DNA of 64,000 nt from Thioclava atlantica. GTDB taxonomy: Bacteria; Pseudomonadota; Alphaproteobacteria; Rhodobacterales; Rhodobacteraceae. The stretch lies in NCBI RefSeq assembly GCF_000737065.1, contig NZ_AQRC01000001.1, positions 372,001-436,000 of the forward strand. Direction: 5' to 3'. A program made the position numbers and the translations under genes. Each line of letters starts with the position of its first letter. Positions within the stretch are counted from its first letter, which is position 1. Positions 7,368-15,822 of the stretch are shown in pieces. A model generated the notes under the pieces. The model was not told the DNA's origin. It searched no databases and worked only from the letters and a program-made list of their open reading frames with translations.

Positions 7368-8030
7368 TTAAGCGGATTTGCCCGATTTCGCGGCGAAACC
7401 GGACAGGCTGGTCGCCAGATCGCCATAGCCGGTGAAGCGCCGCTCATAGGCCAGCCCCAGCCGCTCGGCCGCGTCACGGGCCTTCGCGTCGAGCTCGGGA
7501 TCTTCGGTCTGCGCCTGGTAGATCAGCCGGTCGTAATTGCCGAACATCATCCCGATCAGCTCGGGATGACGGTCGAAACCCATCGGGCGCCAGACGAAGG
7601 CGTCGAACTGGCGCACGAGGAAATCGGTGAGGTAGAAGGCGGTGATCTCGGTTTCGGCCTTCTCGGCGAAGGCGGCATTGCCCTCGAAGAAGGCATAGCA
7701 ATGCGGGCCCTCGATCATCTGGACGCCGAGCTCCGCGCAGGTCGCCTGAAGCTGCCCGCCCGTGCCGCAATCGGCATAGACGACGAAGATGTCGTCATAT
7801 TTTCCGCGATAGGCCGCGACCGCCTCGGCCACCGCGCCGCTGATCTTCTCGGGATGGAGGTGGAGTTTCGCCGGCAGGCAGGTGAGATCGATATGATCCC
7901 AGCCATTGAGCCGCTTGAGATCGAGGATCTCGCGCGCGAGGGCCCCGCAGGCGATGAGCAGGAGCCGTCCCGTGCCTTCGGGAGCCAGTCCGGATCGTGT
8001 GAAATCTGCGTCGCCGGGCAGGGCGGTCAT
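7368..8030 (-). CDS. DUF1638 domain protein
   Basis: A 220-residue protein starting at ATG 8030, which overlaps the stop of the upstream small membrane gene (ATGA). Motifs include [25 protein letters not shown] and [11 protein letters not shown], with several conserved Cys/Asp residues suggesting a cofactor or metal site. DUF1638 has no established reaction to my knowledge; in methanogens and alphaproteobacteria it occurs near corrinoid methyltransferase genes. Here it lies 250 bases downstream of the corrinoid protein gene on the same strand, consistent with a role in cobalamin-dependent methyl transfer (inference from context). Confidence 0.8.
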   Translation of the reverse strand: MTALPGDADFTRSGLAPEGTGRLLLIACGALAREILDLKRLNGWDHIDLTCLPAKLHLHPEKISGAVAEAVAAYRGKYDDIFVVYADCGTGGQLQATCAELGVQMIEGPHCYAFFEGNAAFAEKAETEITAFYLTDFLVRQFDAFVWRPMGFDRHPELIGMMFGNYDRLIYQAQTEDPELDAKARDAAERLGLAYERRFTGYGDLATSLSGFAAKSGKSA

Positions 8031-8185
8031 TCCACCCGCGCCATCAGCCGCATCACCCCCGCCGCGATCAGCACCATCAGCGCGAGCATCGCGACCGGCA
8101 CGCCCGAGACGGCGAAGGCCCAGAGCGTCAGGCCCGCCAGGACGATCACGAACAGGATCAGCAACAGAAAATGTGGCAGCGGCAT
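8027..8185 (-). CDS. Small membrane protein, overlapping the DUF1638 gene
   Basis: A 52-residue protein from ATG 8185 ([20 protein letters not shown]), preceded by a purine-rich AAGGGGGAAA ribosome site. Two hydrophobic segments (about residues 5-25 and 29-46) are separated by SGVP, giving a two-helix hairpin in the inner membrane, and it ends RLMARVE. Its stop overlaps the next start by ATGA, so the two genes are translationally coupled. A longer frame from 8248 exists but has a poorer start. Function unknown. Confidence 0.75.
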   Translation of the reverse strand: MPLPHFLLLILFVIVLAGLTLWAFAVSGVPVAMLALMVLIAAGVMRLMARVE

Positions 8186-8235
8186 TTCGCGTTTCCCCCT
8201 TAGTGTTAAGTATGGGGCGCAAGGGCGGGTATGAA

Positions 8236-8263
8236 AAGGCCCCGACAAAAAAATCGGGGCCTT
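8236..8263 (-). terminator. Intrinsic terminator of the corrinoid protein gene
   Basis: AAGGCCCCGA at 8236-8245 pairs perfectly with TCGGGGCCTT at 8254-8263 across an A-rich loop. Read on the minus strand, the stem is followed by TTTTCAT. It separates the corrinoid gene from the small membrane protein gene. Confidence 0.85.
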
Positions 8264-8287
8264 CGGGATCGCTTGGAGGAATTCCGC

Positions 8288-8989
8288 TTACGCGCCGACC
8301 TGGTTGTGCTTGCGCTTGATGAAATCCTTGGCGGTTTCCACCGCGACGGCGGCGTCGCGGCAATAGGCGTCGGCCCCGATCGCGCGGCCGAATTCCTCGT
8401 TCAGAGGCGCGCCGCCCACCAGCACGATATAGTCGTTGCGGATGCCCTGCTCCTTCATCGTGTCGATCACGACCTTCATGTAGGGCATGGTCGTGGTCAG
8501 CAGCGCGGACATACCGATGATGTCGGCCTCTTCGCGCGCGGCCGCCTCGAGATAGCTCTCGACCGGGTTGTTGATCCCGAGATCGACGATCTCGAAACCG
8601 GCGCCTTCCATCATCATCGCCACGAGGTTCTTGCCGATGTCGTGGATGTCGCCTTTCACGGTGCCGATCACCATCTTGCCCATGCGCGGCGCGCCGGTCT
8701 CGACGAGAAGCGGCTTGAGGATCGACATGCCGCCCTTCATCGCGTTGGCGGCCAGAAGCACCTCGGGCACGAACAGGATCCCGTCGCGGAAATCGTTGCC
8801 CACGATGGTCATGCCCGCGACCAGCGCCTTGGTGAGGATGTCATAGGGCGTCCAGCCGCGATCGAGCAGGATCCGCGTGGCTTCCTCGATCTCTTCCTTC
8901 AGACCGTCATAGAGGTCATCCATCATCTGCGCGGTGAGCTCGTCGTCGTCGAGTTCGGAGAGGATGATATCGTCGTCGTCTTCGGCCAT
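8288..8989 (-). CDS. Corrinoid (B12-binding) methyl-carrier protein
   Basis: A 233-residue protein with the two-part build of methyltransferase corrinoid proteins and the B12 module of MetH: an acidic tail (1-20), a helical cap domain (about 20-100; LLDRGWTPYDIL, VPEVLLAANAM) and a Rossmann-like B12 domain. The latter has GTVKGDIHDIG, where His116 is the lower ligand to cobalt, then SALLTTTM and VGGAPLNE. It carries the methyl group between a donor protein and homocysteine methyltransferase. A homocysteine S-methyltransferase is coded at 10366-11376, so it is probably the cobalamin part of a split methionine synthase (inference). Confidence 0.9.
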   Translation of the reverse strand: MAEDDDDIILSELDDDELTAQMMDDLYDGLKEEIEEATRILLDRGWTPYDILTKALVAGMTIVGNDFRDGILFVPEVLLAANAMKGGMSILKPLLVETGAPRMGKMVIGTVKGDIHDIGKNLVAMMMEGAGFEIVDLGINNPVESYLEAAAREEADIIGMSALLTTTMPYMKVVIDTMKEQGIRNDYIVLVGGAPLNEEFGRAIGADAYCRDAAVAVETAKDFIKRKHNQVGA

Positions 8990-9119
8990 GTGTCTGGTCT
9001 CCTGATAGCCGTCCTGAGCCTGTGGTGGGGCGCGTGCCCCGTCAAGTCTTGGCGAATTGCGACATGCGCGGTCTTTTGTCCGACCTCACATGTGGTTGCG
9101 CGAGGGGATCTTGGCAAAT

Positions 9120-9134
9120 GTTCTCAATTCGTTC
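9120..9134 (+). promoter_or_regulatory. SOS (LexA) box upstream of the radical SAM gene
   Basis: GTTC-TCAATTC-GTTC matches the alphaproteobacterial LexA operator GTTC-N7-GTTC exactly. It ends 12 bases before the ATG at 9147, where a repressor would cover the promoter or block an unled transcript. It is 131 bases from the divergent corrinoid gene start, so the radical SAM gene is the likelier target. Confidence 0.7.
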
Positions 9135-9146
9135 TATTCTTTGCCC

Positions 9147-10241
9147 ATGAGTCTGCCACTCGATCTTCCGCCCCCGAGCCCGTCCGAGCGCCTGCGCGCG
9201 CGCGGCGCCGCCTCGCGTCCCGCGGGGCGGTTCGAACCCTATGCCCGCGCGCCCGAGCACGATGGCTGGGACATCCCCGAGGAGGAGCGTCTGGTGCGCA
9301 CCGAGGTCAGCCTCGAGCGCCCGCGCTCGGTCATCACCCGCAATAGCTCGCCCGATGTGCCCTTCGATCGCTCGCTCAACCCCTATCGCGGCTGCGAGCA
9401 TGGCTGCATCTACTGTTTCGCCCGGCCCAGCCACGGCTATCTCGGCCTCTCGGCGGGGCTCGATTTCGAGACCCGCCTGATCGCGCGGCCCGAGGCCCCG
9501 CGGGTGCTCGAGGAGGAGCTGCGCCGCAAGGGCTACCGGGTGAATCCGCTCGCGATCGGCACCAATACCGATCCCTACCAGCCACTCGAGCGCCGCATGG
9601 AGATCATGCGCGGCGTGCTCGAGGTGCTCCGGGCCTACCGCCATCCGGTCACGATTGTCACGCGGGGCGCCGCGGTGCTGCGCGATCTCGACCTGCTCGC
9701 GCCGATGGCGGAGGCTGGACTGGCGCAGGTCGGGATCTCGGTCACCACGCTCGATGCCGGTCTCGCCCGCGCGATGGAGCCGCGTGCGCCGAGCCCGCCG
9801 ACCCGTATCCGGATGATCCGGGAATTGTCGCGCGCCGGCGTGCCGGTGCGGGTGATGGCCGCGCCGATGATCCCGGGCCTCACCGATCACGAACTCGAGG
9901 CGATCCTGACCGAGGCGCGCCGGGCGGGCGCCCGCGCCGCCTCGATGATGCCGGTGCGACTGCCGCACGAGGTGGCGCCGCTCTTCGCCGACTGGATCGA
10001 GCGTCACCATCCGGGCAAGGCGGCGAAGGTGCTCGGCCGGATCCGCGACATGCGCGGCGGGCGGCTGAACGATCCGCGCTTCGCGCATCGCATGAAGGGC
10101 GAGGGCGAGATGGCGGAGCTCCTGCAGCAGCGCTTCGCGCTCAGCTGCAAGCGGCTCGGTCTTGCTCATACGCTGCCCGAACTCGACTGCGCGCAATTCC
10201 GCGTCCCGCCCCGGCCGGGCGATCAGCTCGAACTGTTCTGA
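9147..10241 (+). CDS. PA0069/SplB-like radical SAM protein
   Basis: A 364-residue radical SAM enzyme related to spore photoproduct lyase-type proteins (COG1533). The iron-sulfur motif is CEHGCIYC, with Cys83, Cys87 and Cys90, within NPYRGCEHGCIYCFARPSH. It also has AIGTNTDPYQPLERR and VTIVTRGAAVLRD, both typical of the PA0069 family. The reaction is unknown; the family is often called DNA repair photolyase by homology only. The start at 9147 lacks a clear ribosome site, so a leaderless transcript is possible. A perfect SOS box just upstream supports a DNA damage role. The gene is convergent with the homocysteine methyltransferase gene. Confidence 0.88.
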   Translation: MSLPLDLPPPSPSERLRARGAASRPAGRFEPYARAPEHDGWDIPEEERLVRTEVSLERPRSVITRNSSPDVPFDRSLNPYRGCEHGCIYCFARPSHGYLGLSAGLDFETRLIARPEAPRVLEEELRRKGYRVNPLAIGTNTDPYQPLERRMEIMRGVLEVLRAYRHPVTIVTRGAAVLRDLDLLAPMAEAGLAQVGISVTTLDAGLARAMEPRAPSPPTRIRMIRELSRAGVPVRVMAAPMIPGLTDHELEAILTEARRAGARAASMMPVRLPHEVAPLFADWIERHHPGKAAKVLGRIRDMRGGRLNDPRFAHRMKGEGEMAELLQQRFALSCKRLGLAHTLPELDCAQFRVPPRPGDQLELF

Positions 10242-10290
10242 GCTCGTCTGCAGCGCGCGCATATTCCATCCGCCGGGAAACCCCGACCCT

Positions 10291-10363
10291 TTCTTCCTCT
10301 TGGTTCAAATATCCCGGGGGGAGGCCGTCAGGCCGGGGGGCAGAGCCCCAAGCCGGGCCCCGG
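10291..10363 (-). repeat. Dispersed intergenic repeat, copy 2 (inverted)
   Basis: TTCTTCCTCTTGGTTCAAAT followed by ATCCCGGGGGGAGG at 10291-10324 is the complement of the copy-1 core CCCCCGGGATATTT with its CAAGAGGAAGA tail. A GC-rich hairpin region (GGGGGGCAGAGCCCC, then AAGCCGGGCCCCGGCC) follows. It fills the space between the convergent radical SAM and methyltransferase genes and probably terminates both. Confidence 0.75.
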
Positions 10364-10365
10364 CC

Positions 10366-11376
10366 TCAGCCGCGGCGACGTCCGCGCCGCTCGCGCTTGG
10401 CGCCGCCTTCGCCGAGCCCGTCATCTTCCGACGAGAACCCGCCCAGCTTGGCCGAGATATCCTCGAGCGTCGGACGCTCGCCCCGCGGACGGGTCTCGAG
10501 CGCCTCGCGCATCGCGACGAGGTGCTCGGCCATCGTGCCGCAGCAGCCGCCGATGATCGTCGCGCCGCAATCGCGCGCCATCACCGCATATTCCGCCATC
10601 AGCTCGGGCGTGCCGTCGTAGTGGATGTGACCATCGACATATTTCGGGATGCCGGCATTGCCCTTGGCGATGATCGGCCGCTCGGTGCCGGTGGCGGCGA
10701 AGCCGAGCACCGTGCGCAGCAGGTCCGATGCGCCGACGCCGCAATTGGCGCCGAAGGCCAGCGGCGGATGGGGCAGTTTCTCGACCATGGTGACCATCGC
10801 CTGCGAGGTCAGGCCCATCATCGTGCGCCCGGCGGTGTCGAAGCTCATCGTGCCGCACCAGGGCATGCCGGCCAGGTGACAGGCTTCGGCGGCGGCCTTG
10901 TATTCCTCCGGCGCGGAGATCGTCTCGACCCAGAGCACATCCGCGCCGCCTTCCTTCAGGCCCTCGGCCTGTTCGTGGAACATCTCGACGGCGAGCTCGT
11001 GGGTGAGCGTGCCCATCGGGGCGAAGATCTCGCCGGTGGGGCCCATCGACCCGGCCACGATCACCGGGCGGTCGCGCTTGTCGGCGACCTCGCGGCCGAT
11101 CTCGGCGGCGAGGCGGTTGAGTTCGCGCACCCGGTTCTGCGCGTTGTGCAGCTTGAGCCGCGAGGCGTTGCCGCCGAAGGAATTGGTCAGGAACAGGTCC
11201 GACCCCGCATCGACGGCGAGCGAATAGAGCTTGGCGATCTTCGCCGGCTCGTCGGCATTCCACAGCTCCGGCGCGTCGCCCGAGGCAAGGCCCATGTTGA
11301 ACAGGTTGGTACCCGTCGCCCCGTCGGCCATCAGCCAGTCGCGGGTTTCCAGAAGGCGGCTCAGCGCGTCAGTCAT
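10366..11376 (-). CDS. bmt: Homocysteine (betaine/corrinoid) S-methyltransferase
   Basis: A 336-residue zinc-dependent methyltransferase of the homocysteine S-methyltransferase family, which transfers a methyl group to homocysteine to form methionine. The start DGATGTNL near residue 18 and the zinc ligands Cys212 (FGANCGVG) and Cys278/Cys279 (IGGCCGT) are present. The ATG at 11376 is chosen because GAGG precedes it by five bases; the ATG at 11394 has no such site. Rhodobacterales homologues are annotated as betaine-homocysteine methyltransferase, but some serve as the homocysteine module of a split methionine synthase. The corrinoid protein gene nearby favours the second role. The C-terminal tail is basic (KRERRGRRRG). 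Confidence 0.85.
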   Translation of the reverse strand: MTDALSRLLETRDWLMADGATGTNLFNMGLASGDAPELWNADEPAKIAKLYSLAVDAGSDLFLTNSFGGNASRLKLHNAQNRVRELNRLAAEIGREVADKRDRPVIVAGSMGPTGEIFAPMGTLTHELAVEMFHEQAEGLKEGGADVLWVETISAPEEYKAAAEACHLAGMPWCGTMSFDTAGRTMMGLTSQAMVTMVEKLPHPPLAFGANCGVGASDLLRTVLGFAATGTERPIIAKGNAGIPKYVDGHIHYDGTPELMAEYAVMARDCGATIIGGCCGTMAEHLVAMREALETRPRGERPTLEDISAKLGGFSSEDDGLGEGGAKRERRGRRRG

Positions 11377-11544
11377 CTCGACCTCGTCATGCATGTCGTG
11401 CCGCGCGAATGAGCGGCTTTGGGCTCTCCTGTGCCATGATGGGGCGGAATTGGCAAATTCCTTTCCTTCATGAACATCTTGAGCCCGGTTTGGCCCCGCT
11501 CCGGCCGAAAGTGCGGCGCGGGTGTCGCTCGGGCGAATTGAAAA

Positions 11545-11570
11545 GGGGCCGGACGCGCGCGTCCGACCCC
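11545..11570 (-). terminator. Intrinsic terminator of the ATPase zeta gene
   Basis: GGGGCCGGACGCG and CGCGTCCGACCCC form a long GC stem with one mismatch. Read on the minus strand, the stem ends in CCCC followed by TTTTCAATT. It lies 27 bases past the stop of the leftward zeta subunit gene. Confidence 0.8.
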
Positions 11571-11596
11571 TGAAATCCCGCCGGAGGGCGTGCGTC

Positions 11597-11914
11597 TCAG
11601 CTCTCTTCCTCGAGCACCTGACGGCGCGCCTCGGTCATGCATTCGGCCATCTTCGCGCGGATCGTCTCCGCATCGGCTTTCTCGCCGAGATCGGCCGAGA
11701 GCTTGCGGAAGACGTCCTCGTGGCCGGCCTCCTCGAAATCCGCCGTCACGACCTCGCGGATATAGGCCTCGGCCTCCGGGCCGGCCTTGCCGAGAAGCCC
11801 CGCGGCCCACTGGCCAAGCATCTTGTTGCAGCGCGCGTCCGCCTTGAACTGCAGCTCCGCGTCATGGGCGAACTTGTTTTCGTAGGCGTGCTCGCGATCG
11901 TCGAAGGTGGTCAT
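11597..11914 (-). CDS. F1-ATPase inhibitor zeta subunit (DUF1476)
   Basis: A 105-residue protein with the hallmark N-terminus MTTFDDREHAYENKFAHDAE and then QFKADARCNKMLGQWAAGLLG. This family was characterised in Paracoccus denitrificans as the zeta subunit, which blocks reverse rotation (ATP hydrolysis) of the F1Fo-ATP synthase through its N-terminal segment. The start at 11914 follows GGAGGGA. It is divergent from purC, with 264 bases between, and ends at its own terminator. Confidence 0.92.
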   Translation of the reverse strand: MTTFDDREHAYENKFAHDAELQFKADARCNKMLGQWAAGLLGKAGPEAEAYIREVVTADFEEAGHEDVFRKLSADLGEKADAETIRAKMAECMTEARRQVLEEES

Positions 11915-12178
11915 CGCCTTCGTCCCTCCCGGTAAAGTCTCCGTTACCTCCGATATGCACACCCGAAGGGCGGGCCGCAAGGGGAAAGGGCGCCCCGCGC
12001 GCCGCTTTGACGCGGGCGTGTCCGCCCGTGATCCCGCTTGCGCTTTGCCTTGCGGCAAGGGCGGGCTTGGCCTATAGGGCGGTCAATACCCTTACGCGGA
12101 TGCGCGCAGGGGCGGCGGCTGTTGCGAAACGCGCGCCGTGCCCCGAGGTCATCCGCCCCGAGCGAGAACGGAGACGCA

Positions 12179-12940
12179 ATGGCACCCCGGCGCAAGAAGA
12201 TCTACGAAGGCAAGGCGAAGATCCTGTATGAAGGCCCCGAGCCCGGCACCCTTGTGCAGTATTTCAAGGACGACGCCACCGCCTTCAACGCACAGAAGAA
12301 AGCGACGATCGAGGGCAAGGGCGTGCTCAACAACCGCCTGTCCGAATATTTCATGACCGGGCTGACCAATATCGGCGTGCCGACCCACTTCATCAAGCGG
12401 CTCAACATGCGCGAGCAGCTGATCCGTCAGGTCGAGATCGTCCCGCTCGAGGTGATCGTACGCAATTTCGCCGCCGGCTCCATCGCCAAGCGCCTCGGCC
12501 TCGAGGAAGGTTCGCCGCTGCCGCGCCCGATCGTCGAATACAGCTACAAGAACGACGATCTCGGCGATCCGCTCGTGCCCGAGGAATACATCATCGCCTT
12601 CGGCTGGGCGAACCAGCAGGACCTTGATGACATCGTGGCGCTCGCGCTGCGGGTGAACGACTTCCTCACCGGCGTGTTCTACGGCGTCGGTATCAAGCTG
12701 ATCGACTTCAAGATCGAGATCGGCCGGGTCTGGGACGGCGATTTCATGCGCCTGATCGTGGCCGACGAGATCAGCCCCGACAGCTGCCGCCTGTGGGACA
12801 TGAAGACCGGACAGAAGCTCGACAAGGACGTGTTCCGGCGCGACCTGGGCAATCTGACCGACGCCTATACCGAAGTGGCCAAGCGTCTGGGCGTGCTGCC
12901 CACGAACACGCAGCCCATCAAGCCGACCCTGATCAACTGA
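12179..12940 (+). CDS. purC: Phosphoribosylaminoimidazole-succinocarboxamide synthase (SAICAR synthase)
   Basis: A 253-residue enzyme that joins aspartate to CAIR using ATP in purine synthesis. The start [20 protein letters not shown] carries the ATP-binding KIYEGKAK segment; [27 protein letters not shown] and [10 protein letters not shown] are family motifs, and length matches the family. ATG 12179 is preceded by GAGAACGGAGA. It is followed 14 bases later by purS and then purQ, forming a purine operon. Confidence 0.97.
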   Translation: MAPRRKKIYEGKAKILYEGPEPGTLVQYFKDDATAFNAQKKATIEGKGVLNNRLSEYFMTGLTNIGVPTHFIKRLNMREQLIRQVEIVPLEVIVRNFAAGSIAKRLGLEEGSPLPRPIVEYSYKNDDLGDPLVPEEYIIAFGWANQQDLDDIVALALRVNDFLTGVFYGVGIKLIDFKIEIGRVWDGDFMRLIVADEISPDSCRLWDMKTGQKLDKDVFRRDLGNLTDAYTEVAKRLGVLPTNTQPIKPTLIN

Positions 12941-12954
12941 AAGGAGCCCACCCG

Positions 12955-13194
12955 ATGAAAGCCCGCGTTCATGTGATGCTGAAGGATGGGGTGCTCGACC
13001 CGCAGGGCGAGGCGGTGCGTCACGCGCTCGGCCATATGGGCTTCGGCGGTGTCGAGGCCGTGCGTCAGGGCAAGGTGATCGAGCTCGACCTGAGCGCGAC
13101 CGACAAGGCCGCGGCGGAGGCCGAGGTCAAGCAGATGTGCGAGAAGCTGCTCGCCAATACCGTGATCGAGAAATACACGATCGAGATCGCCTGA
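12955..13194 (+). CDS. purS: FGAM synthase subunit PurS
   Basis: A 79-residue protein (MKARVHVMLKDGVLDPQGEA, then HMGFGGVEAVRQGKVIELDL) of the PurS family, the small structural subunit that bridges PurQ and PurL in the three-part formylglycinamidine ribonucleotide synthase. The ribosome site AAAGGAG is 7 bases before the ATG. It lies between purC and purQ; purL is not in the window. Confidence 0.96.
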   Translation: MKARVHVMLKDGVLDPQGEAVRHALGHMGFGGVEAVRQGKVIELDLSATDKAAAEAEVKQMCEKLLANTVIEKYTIEIA

Positions 13195-13207
13195 GACCGG
13201 GGCCGGG

Positions 13208-13282
13208 GCAGGGGGCGCCGCCCCCACGTGGCCTGGCGCCGCTCACCCCCGGGATATTTCGACAAGACCGAAGACAAGGAGT
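13208..13282 (+). repeat. Dispersed intergenic repeat, copy 3 (inside the pur operon)
   Basis: CAGGGGGCGCCGCCCCCAC (hairpin), about 20 bases of spacer, CACCCCCGGGATATTTCG and then ACAAGACCGAAGACAAGGAG. It fills the purS-purQ gap, and its end supplies the purQ ribosome site AAGGAG. This is the only copy between codirectional chromosomal genes. Confidence 0.75.
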
Positions 13283-13290
13283 TTTCGCGC

Positions 13291-13959
13291 ATGAAAGCCG
13301 CCGTCATCACCTTCCCCGGATCGAATTGCGACCGTGACCTGAGCGTGGCCTTCGCGCAAGCCGGGGCCGAGGTCGTCAAGGTCTGGCACAAGGAGACCGA
13401 GATCCCCGCGGGCGTCGACATCATCGGCGTTCCGGGCGGGTTCTCCTATGGCGATTACCTGCGCTGCGGCGCGATCGCCTCGCGCTCGCCGATCGGGCAG
13501 GCGGTGGCCGATTTCGCGGCGCGCGGCGGGTATGTGATCGGCATCTGCAACGGTTTCCAGGTGCTGACCGAGATGCAGCTTCTGCCGGGCGCGCTGATGC
13601 GAAATGCGGGGCTGAAATTCGTCTCCAAGCCGCTCGCGCTGCGTGTCGCGACGACCGAGAGCGCCTTCACCTCGGGCTACGAGCCGGGGCAGGAGATCGT
13701 GATCCCGGTGGCCCATCACGACGGCAATTACCAGATCGACGCCGAGGGGCTGGCAAGGCTCGAGGGCGAGGACCGCGTGGCCTTCCGCTATGTCGAGAAC
13801 CCGAACGGATCGGTTGACGATATCGCGGGCGTGCTGTCGGAAAATCGCCGGGTGCTGGGCATGATGCCCCATCCCGAGCGCGCGATCGAAAATGCGCAAG
13901 GTGGCGCCGACGGGGCGGCGCTTTTCCGCGCGTTGACACAGGTGCTCGAGACCGCCTGA
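13291..13959 (+). CDS. purQ: FGAM synthase glutaminase subunit PurQ
   Basis: A 222-residue class I glutamine amidotransferase that supplies ammonia for formylglycinamidine ribonucleotide synthesis. The catalytic triad is visible: Cys86 in GICNGFQ, His194 and Glu196 in [10 protein letters not shown]. The N-terminus [16 protein letters not shown] is typical. The ATG at 13291 follows AAGGAG. It completes purC-purS-purQ, with the repeat-filled gap of about 96 bases after purS. Confidence 0.97.
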   Translation: MKAAVITFPGSNCDRDLSVAFAQAGAEVVKVWHKETEIPAGVDIIGVPGGFSYGDYLRCGAIASRSPIGQAVADFAARGGYVIGICNGFQVLTEMQLLPGALMRNAGLKFVSKPLALRVATTESAFTSGYEPGQEIVIPVAHHDGNYQIDAEGLARLEGEDRVAFRYVENPNGSVDDIAGVLSENRRVLGMMPHPERAIENAQGGADGAALFRALTQVLETA

Positions 13960-14004
13960 GCGGGCGCGCTTGTTGCGCATCGGGCTCTGGCTTAAGCTTC
14001 GACC

Positions 14005-15819
14005 ATGACGCAAGCGCCGCCAAGCTCCATGATCCTGCCGGACGTCGCCGCCGAGAGCGAGGCGGGGCCGAGCGTGCTCGGCCGGTCGGAGCGGGCGCGC
14101 TGGCTGCTGCGCGGCGTGGTCGCCGTCATCCTGATTACCGCCGGCGCGGTGATGTGGATGACCAATCAATGGCTTACCCAGCGTTTCACCGAGACCACCC
14201 GGGTCCGGACCGAACTGCGCCTGGCGCTCTATACCGGCAACATCATCTCGGAATTGCAGCGCACCTCGGTGGTGCCGTTGCTGCTGGCGCGCGATCCGCA
14301 ACTCACCCAGGCTCTCGACAGCAATGACTATTCGACCGCTTCGGCCACGCTGATCAGCGCTCGCGAGGAGGTCGCGGTGGCCTCGATCCGGCTTCTCGAC
14401 ATGCAGGGCCGGGTGGTGGCCTCGACCAACCGCACCCAGATCGGGATGAGCTTTCCCAGCACCTCCTTCTTCGTCGATGCGACGCGCTCGCGCGGGACGA
14501 TCTTCTCGGTCAATCGCAACGACGCGGGCGGAACCGAGTTCGACTATTCGCGCGCTGTGATCAAGGACAACCGCCCCGTCGGCGTGATCGTGGTCGAGGC
14601 GGATCTGTCGAAATTCGAGCGCGCCTGGGTCGGGATATCGGACGCGCTCGCGGTGGTCGACAGTTCGGGCAAGATCATCCTGACCACCGAGCCGCGCTGG
14701 CGCGGGGTGACGATGGAAGAGGCGCTCGCGGCGCGTTCCGCCCCATCGGCGATCGAGCGCGCGCTCCAGGCGACGGCGGATTGGGCCAACGAGGCGCCTG
14801 ACGCCTATCTGCGCGGCCGCGCCGTGATGCGCACCGAGGCCCGCATCCCGTTCCGCGGCTGGAAGATGATCGCCTTCACCAGCTACGATTCCGTCCGCGA
14901 GCGGGTGAATGCCGTGCTCGCGCTCGAGATCATGGGCTTCGCGATCCTGCTCGCCTTCGTCTTCTATGCGCTGTCGCGCCGGGCCCGGCGCCAGAGCCAG
15001 GCGCTGCGCGTCGAATCCGCCGAGCTGCGCGCGCTCAACGCCCGCCTGAGCCGCGAGATCGCCGAGCGCGAGAAGGCGCAGCAGGATCTGGCCGTGGCCG
15101 AGCAGACGCTTGCACAAAGCTCGAAACTGGCCGCCCTCGGCGAGATGTCGGCGGCGGTGAGCCACGAACTCAACCAGCCCCTCGCCGCGATGAAGACCTA
15201 TCTGGCGGGGGCGAAGCTGCTGTTGCAGCGCGCCCGCGTCGACGAGGCGCTCTCCTCCTTCCAGCGCATCGACGATCTGATCGGCCGGATGGGGGCGATC
15301 ACGCGTCAGCTCAAGAGCTATGCGCGCAAGGGCGGCGATGCCTTCGAGCCGGTCGATCTGCGCGCGGCGCTCTCCGAGGCGCTCTCGATGATGGAGCCGC
15401 AGCTCAAGACCCGCAAGGTGCATATCATCCGCACCATGCCGCGCGGCGCGGTGATGGTGATGGCCGACCGGATCCGGCTCGAACAGGTCATCATCAACCT
15501 TCTGCGCAACGCGCTCGACGCGACCAAGGCGGTCGAGGAGCCGCAGGTCGAGCTGCTGCTGACCGCGGGGGAGACCGCCGTGCTGAGCGTGCGCGACAAC
15601 GGTCCCGGGATCTCGGATCTCGACAAGCTGTTCGAACCCTTCTGGACGACAAAGAAGCCCGGGGAGGGAACCGGATTGGGTCTGGCGATTTCCTCCTCCA
15701 TAATAACCGACTTCGGCGGTCGCATGACCGCCCATAATGCCGAGAGCGGGGGGGCGGTCTTCGAAGTGCAGCTGCCCCTGCTGTCAGACAAGAACAGGTC
15801 CATCAAGGCCGCGGAGTGA
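14005..15819 (+). CDS. dctB: DctB-like C4-dicarboxylate sensor histidine kinase
   Basis: A 604-residue membrane histidine kinase. There are two transmembrane helices (about residues 35-53 and 306-324) around a periplasmic double-PAS-like sensor (about 60-300; SIRLLDMQGRVVASTNR), a coiled-coil linker, the H-box SAAVSHELNQPLAAM with phospho-acceptor His387, and an ATPase domain with NLLRNALDA, DNGPGIS and GEGTGLGLAIS. The layout is that of DctB, which senses succinate, fumarate and malate and controls their uptake. The regulator gene follows after 3 bases. No dicarboxylate transporter genes are in the window, so the ligand is inferred. Confidence 0.85.
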   Translation: MTQAPPSSMILPDVAAESEAGPSVLGRSERARWLLRGVVAVILITAGAVMWMTNQWLTQRFTETTRVRTELRLALYTGNIISELQRTSVVPLLLARDPQLTQALDSNDYSTASATLISAREEVAVASIRLLDMQGRVVASTNRTQIGMSFPSTSFFVDATRSRGTIFSVNRNDAGGTEFDYSRAVIKDNRPVGVIVVEADLSKFERAWVGISDALAVVDSSGKIILTTEPRWRGVTMEEALAARSAPSAIERALQATADWANEAPDAYLRGRAVMRTEARIPFRGWKMIAFTSYDSVRERVNAVLALEIMGFAILLAFVFYALSRRARRQSQALRVESAELRALNARLSREIAEREKAQQDLAVAEQTLAQSSKLAALGEMSAAVSHELNQPLAAMKTYLAGAKLLLQRARVDEALSSFQRIDDLIGRMGAITRQLKSYARKGGDAFEPVDLRAALSEALSMMEPQLKTRKVHIIRTMPRGAVMVMADRIRLEQVIINLLRNALDATKAVEEPQVELLLTAGETAVLSVRDNGPGISDLDKLFEPFWTTKKPGEGTGLGLAISSSIITDFGGRMTAHNAESGGAVFEVQLPLLSDKNRSIKAAE

Positions 15820-15822
15820 AAT

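Noticed and set aside
11395-11596. S-adenosylmethionine or S-adenosylhomocysteine riboswitch before the homocysteine methyltransferase
   Set aside because: The leader was compared with the remembered SAM-II and SAH riboswitch cores and no matching core was seen.
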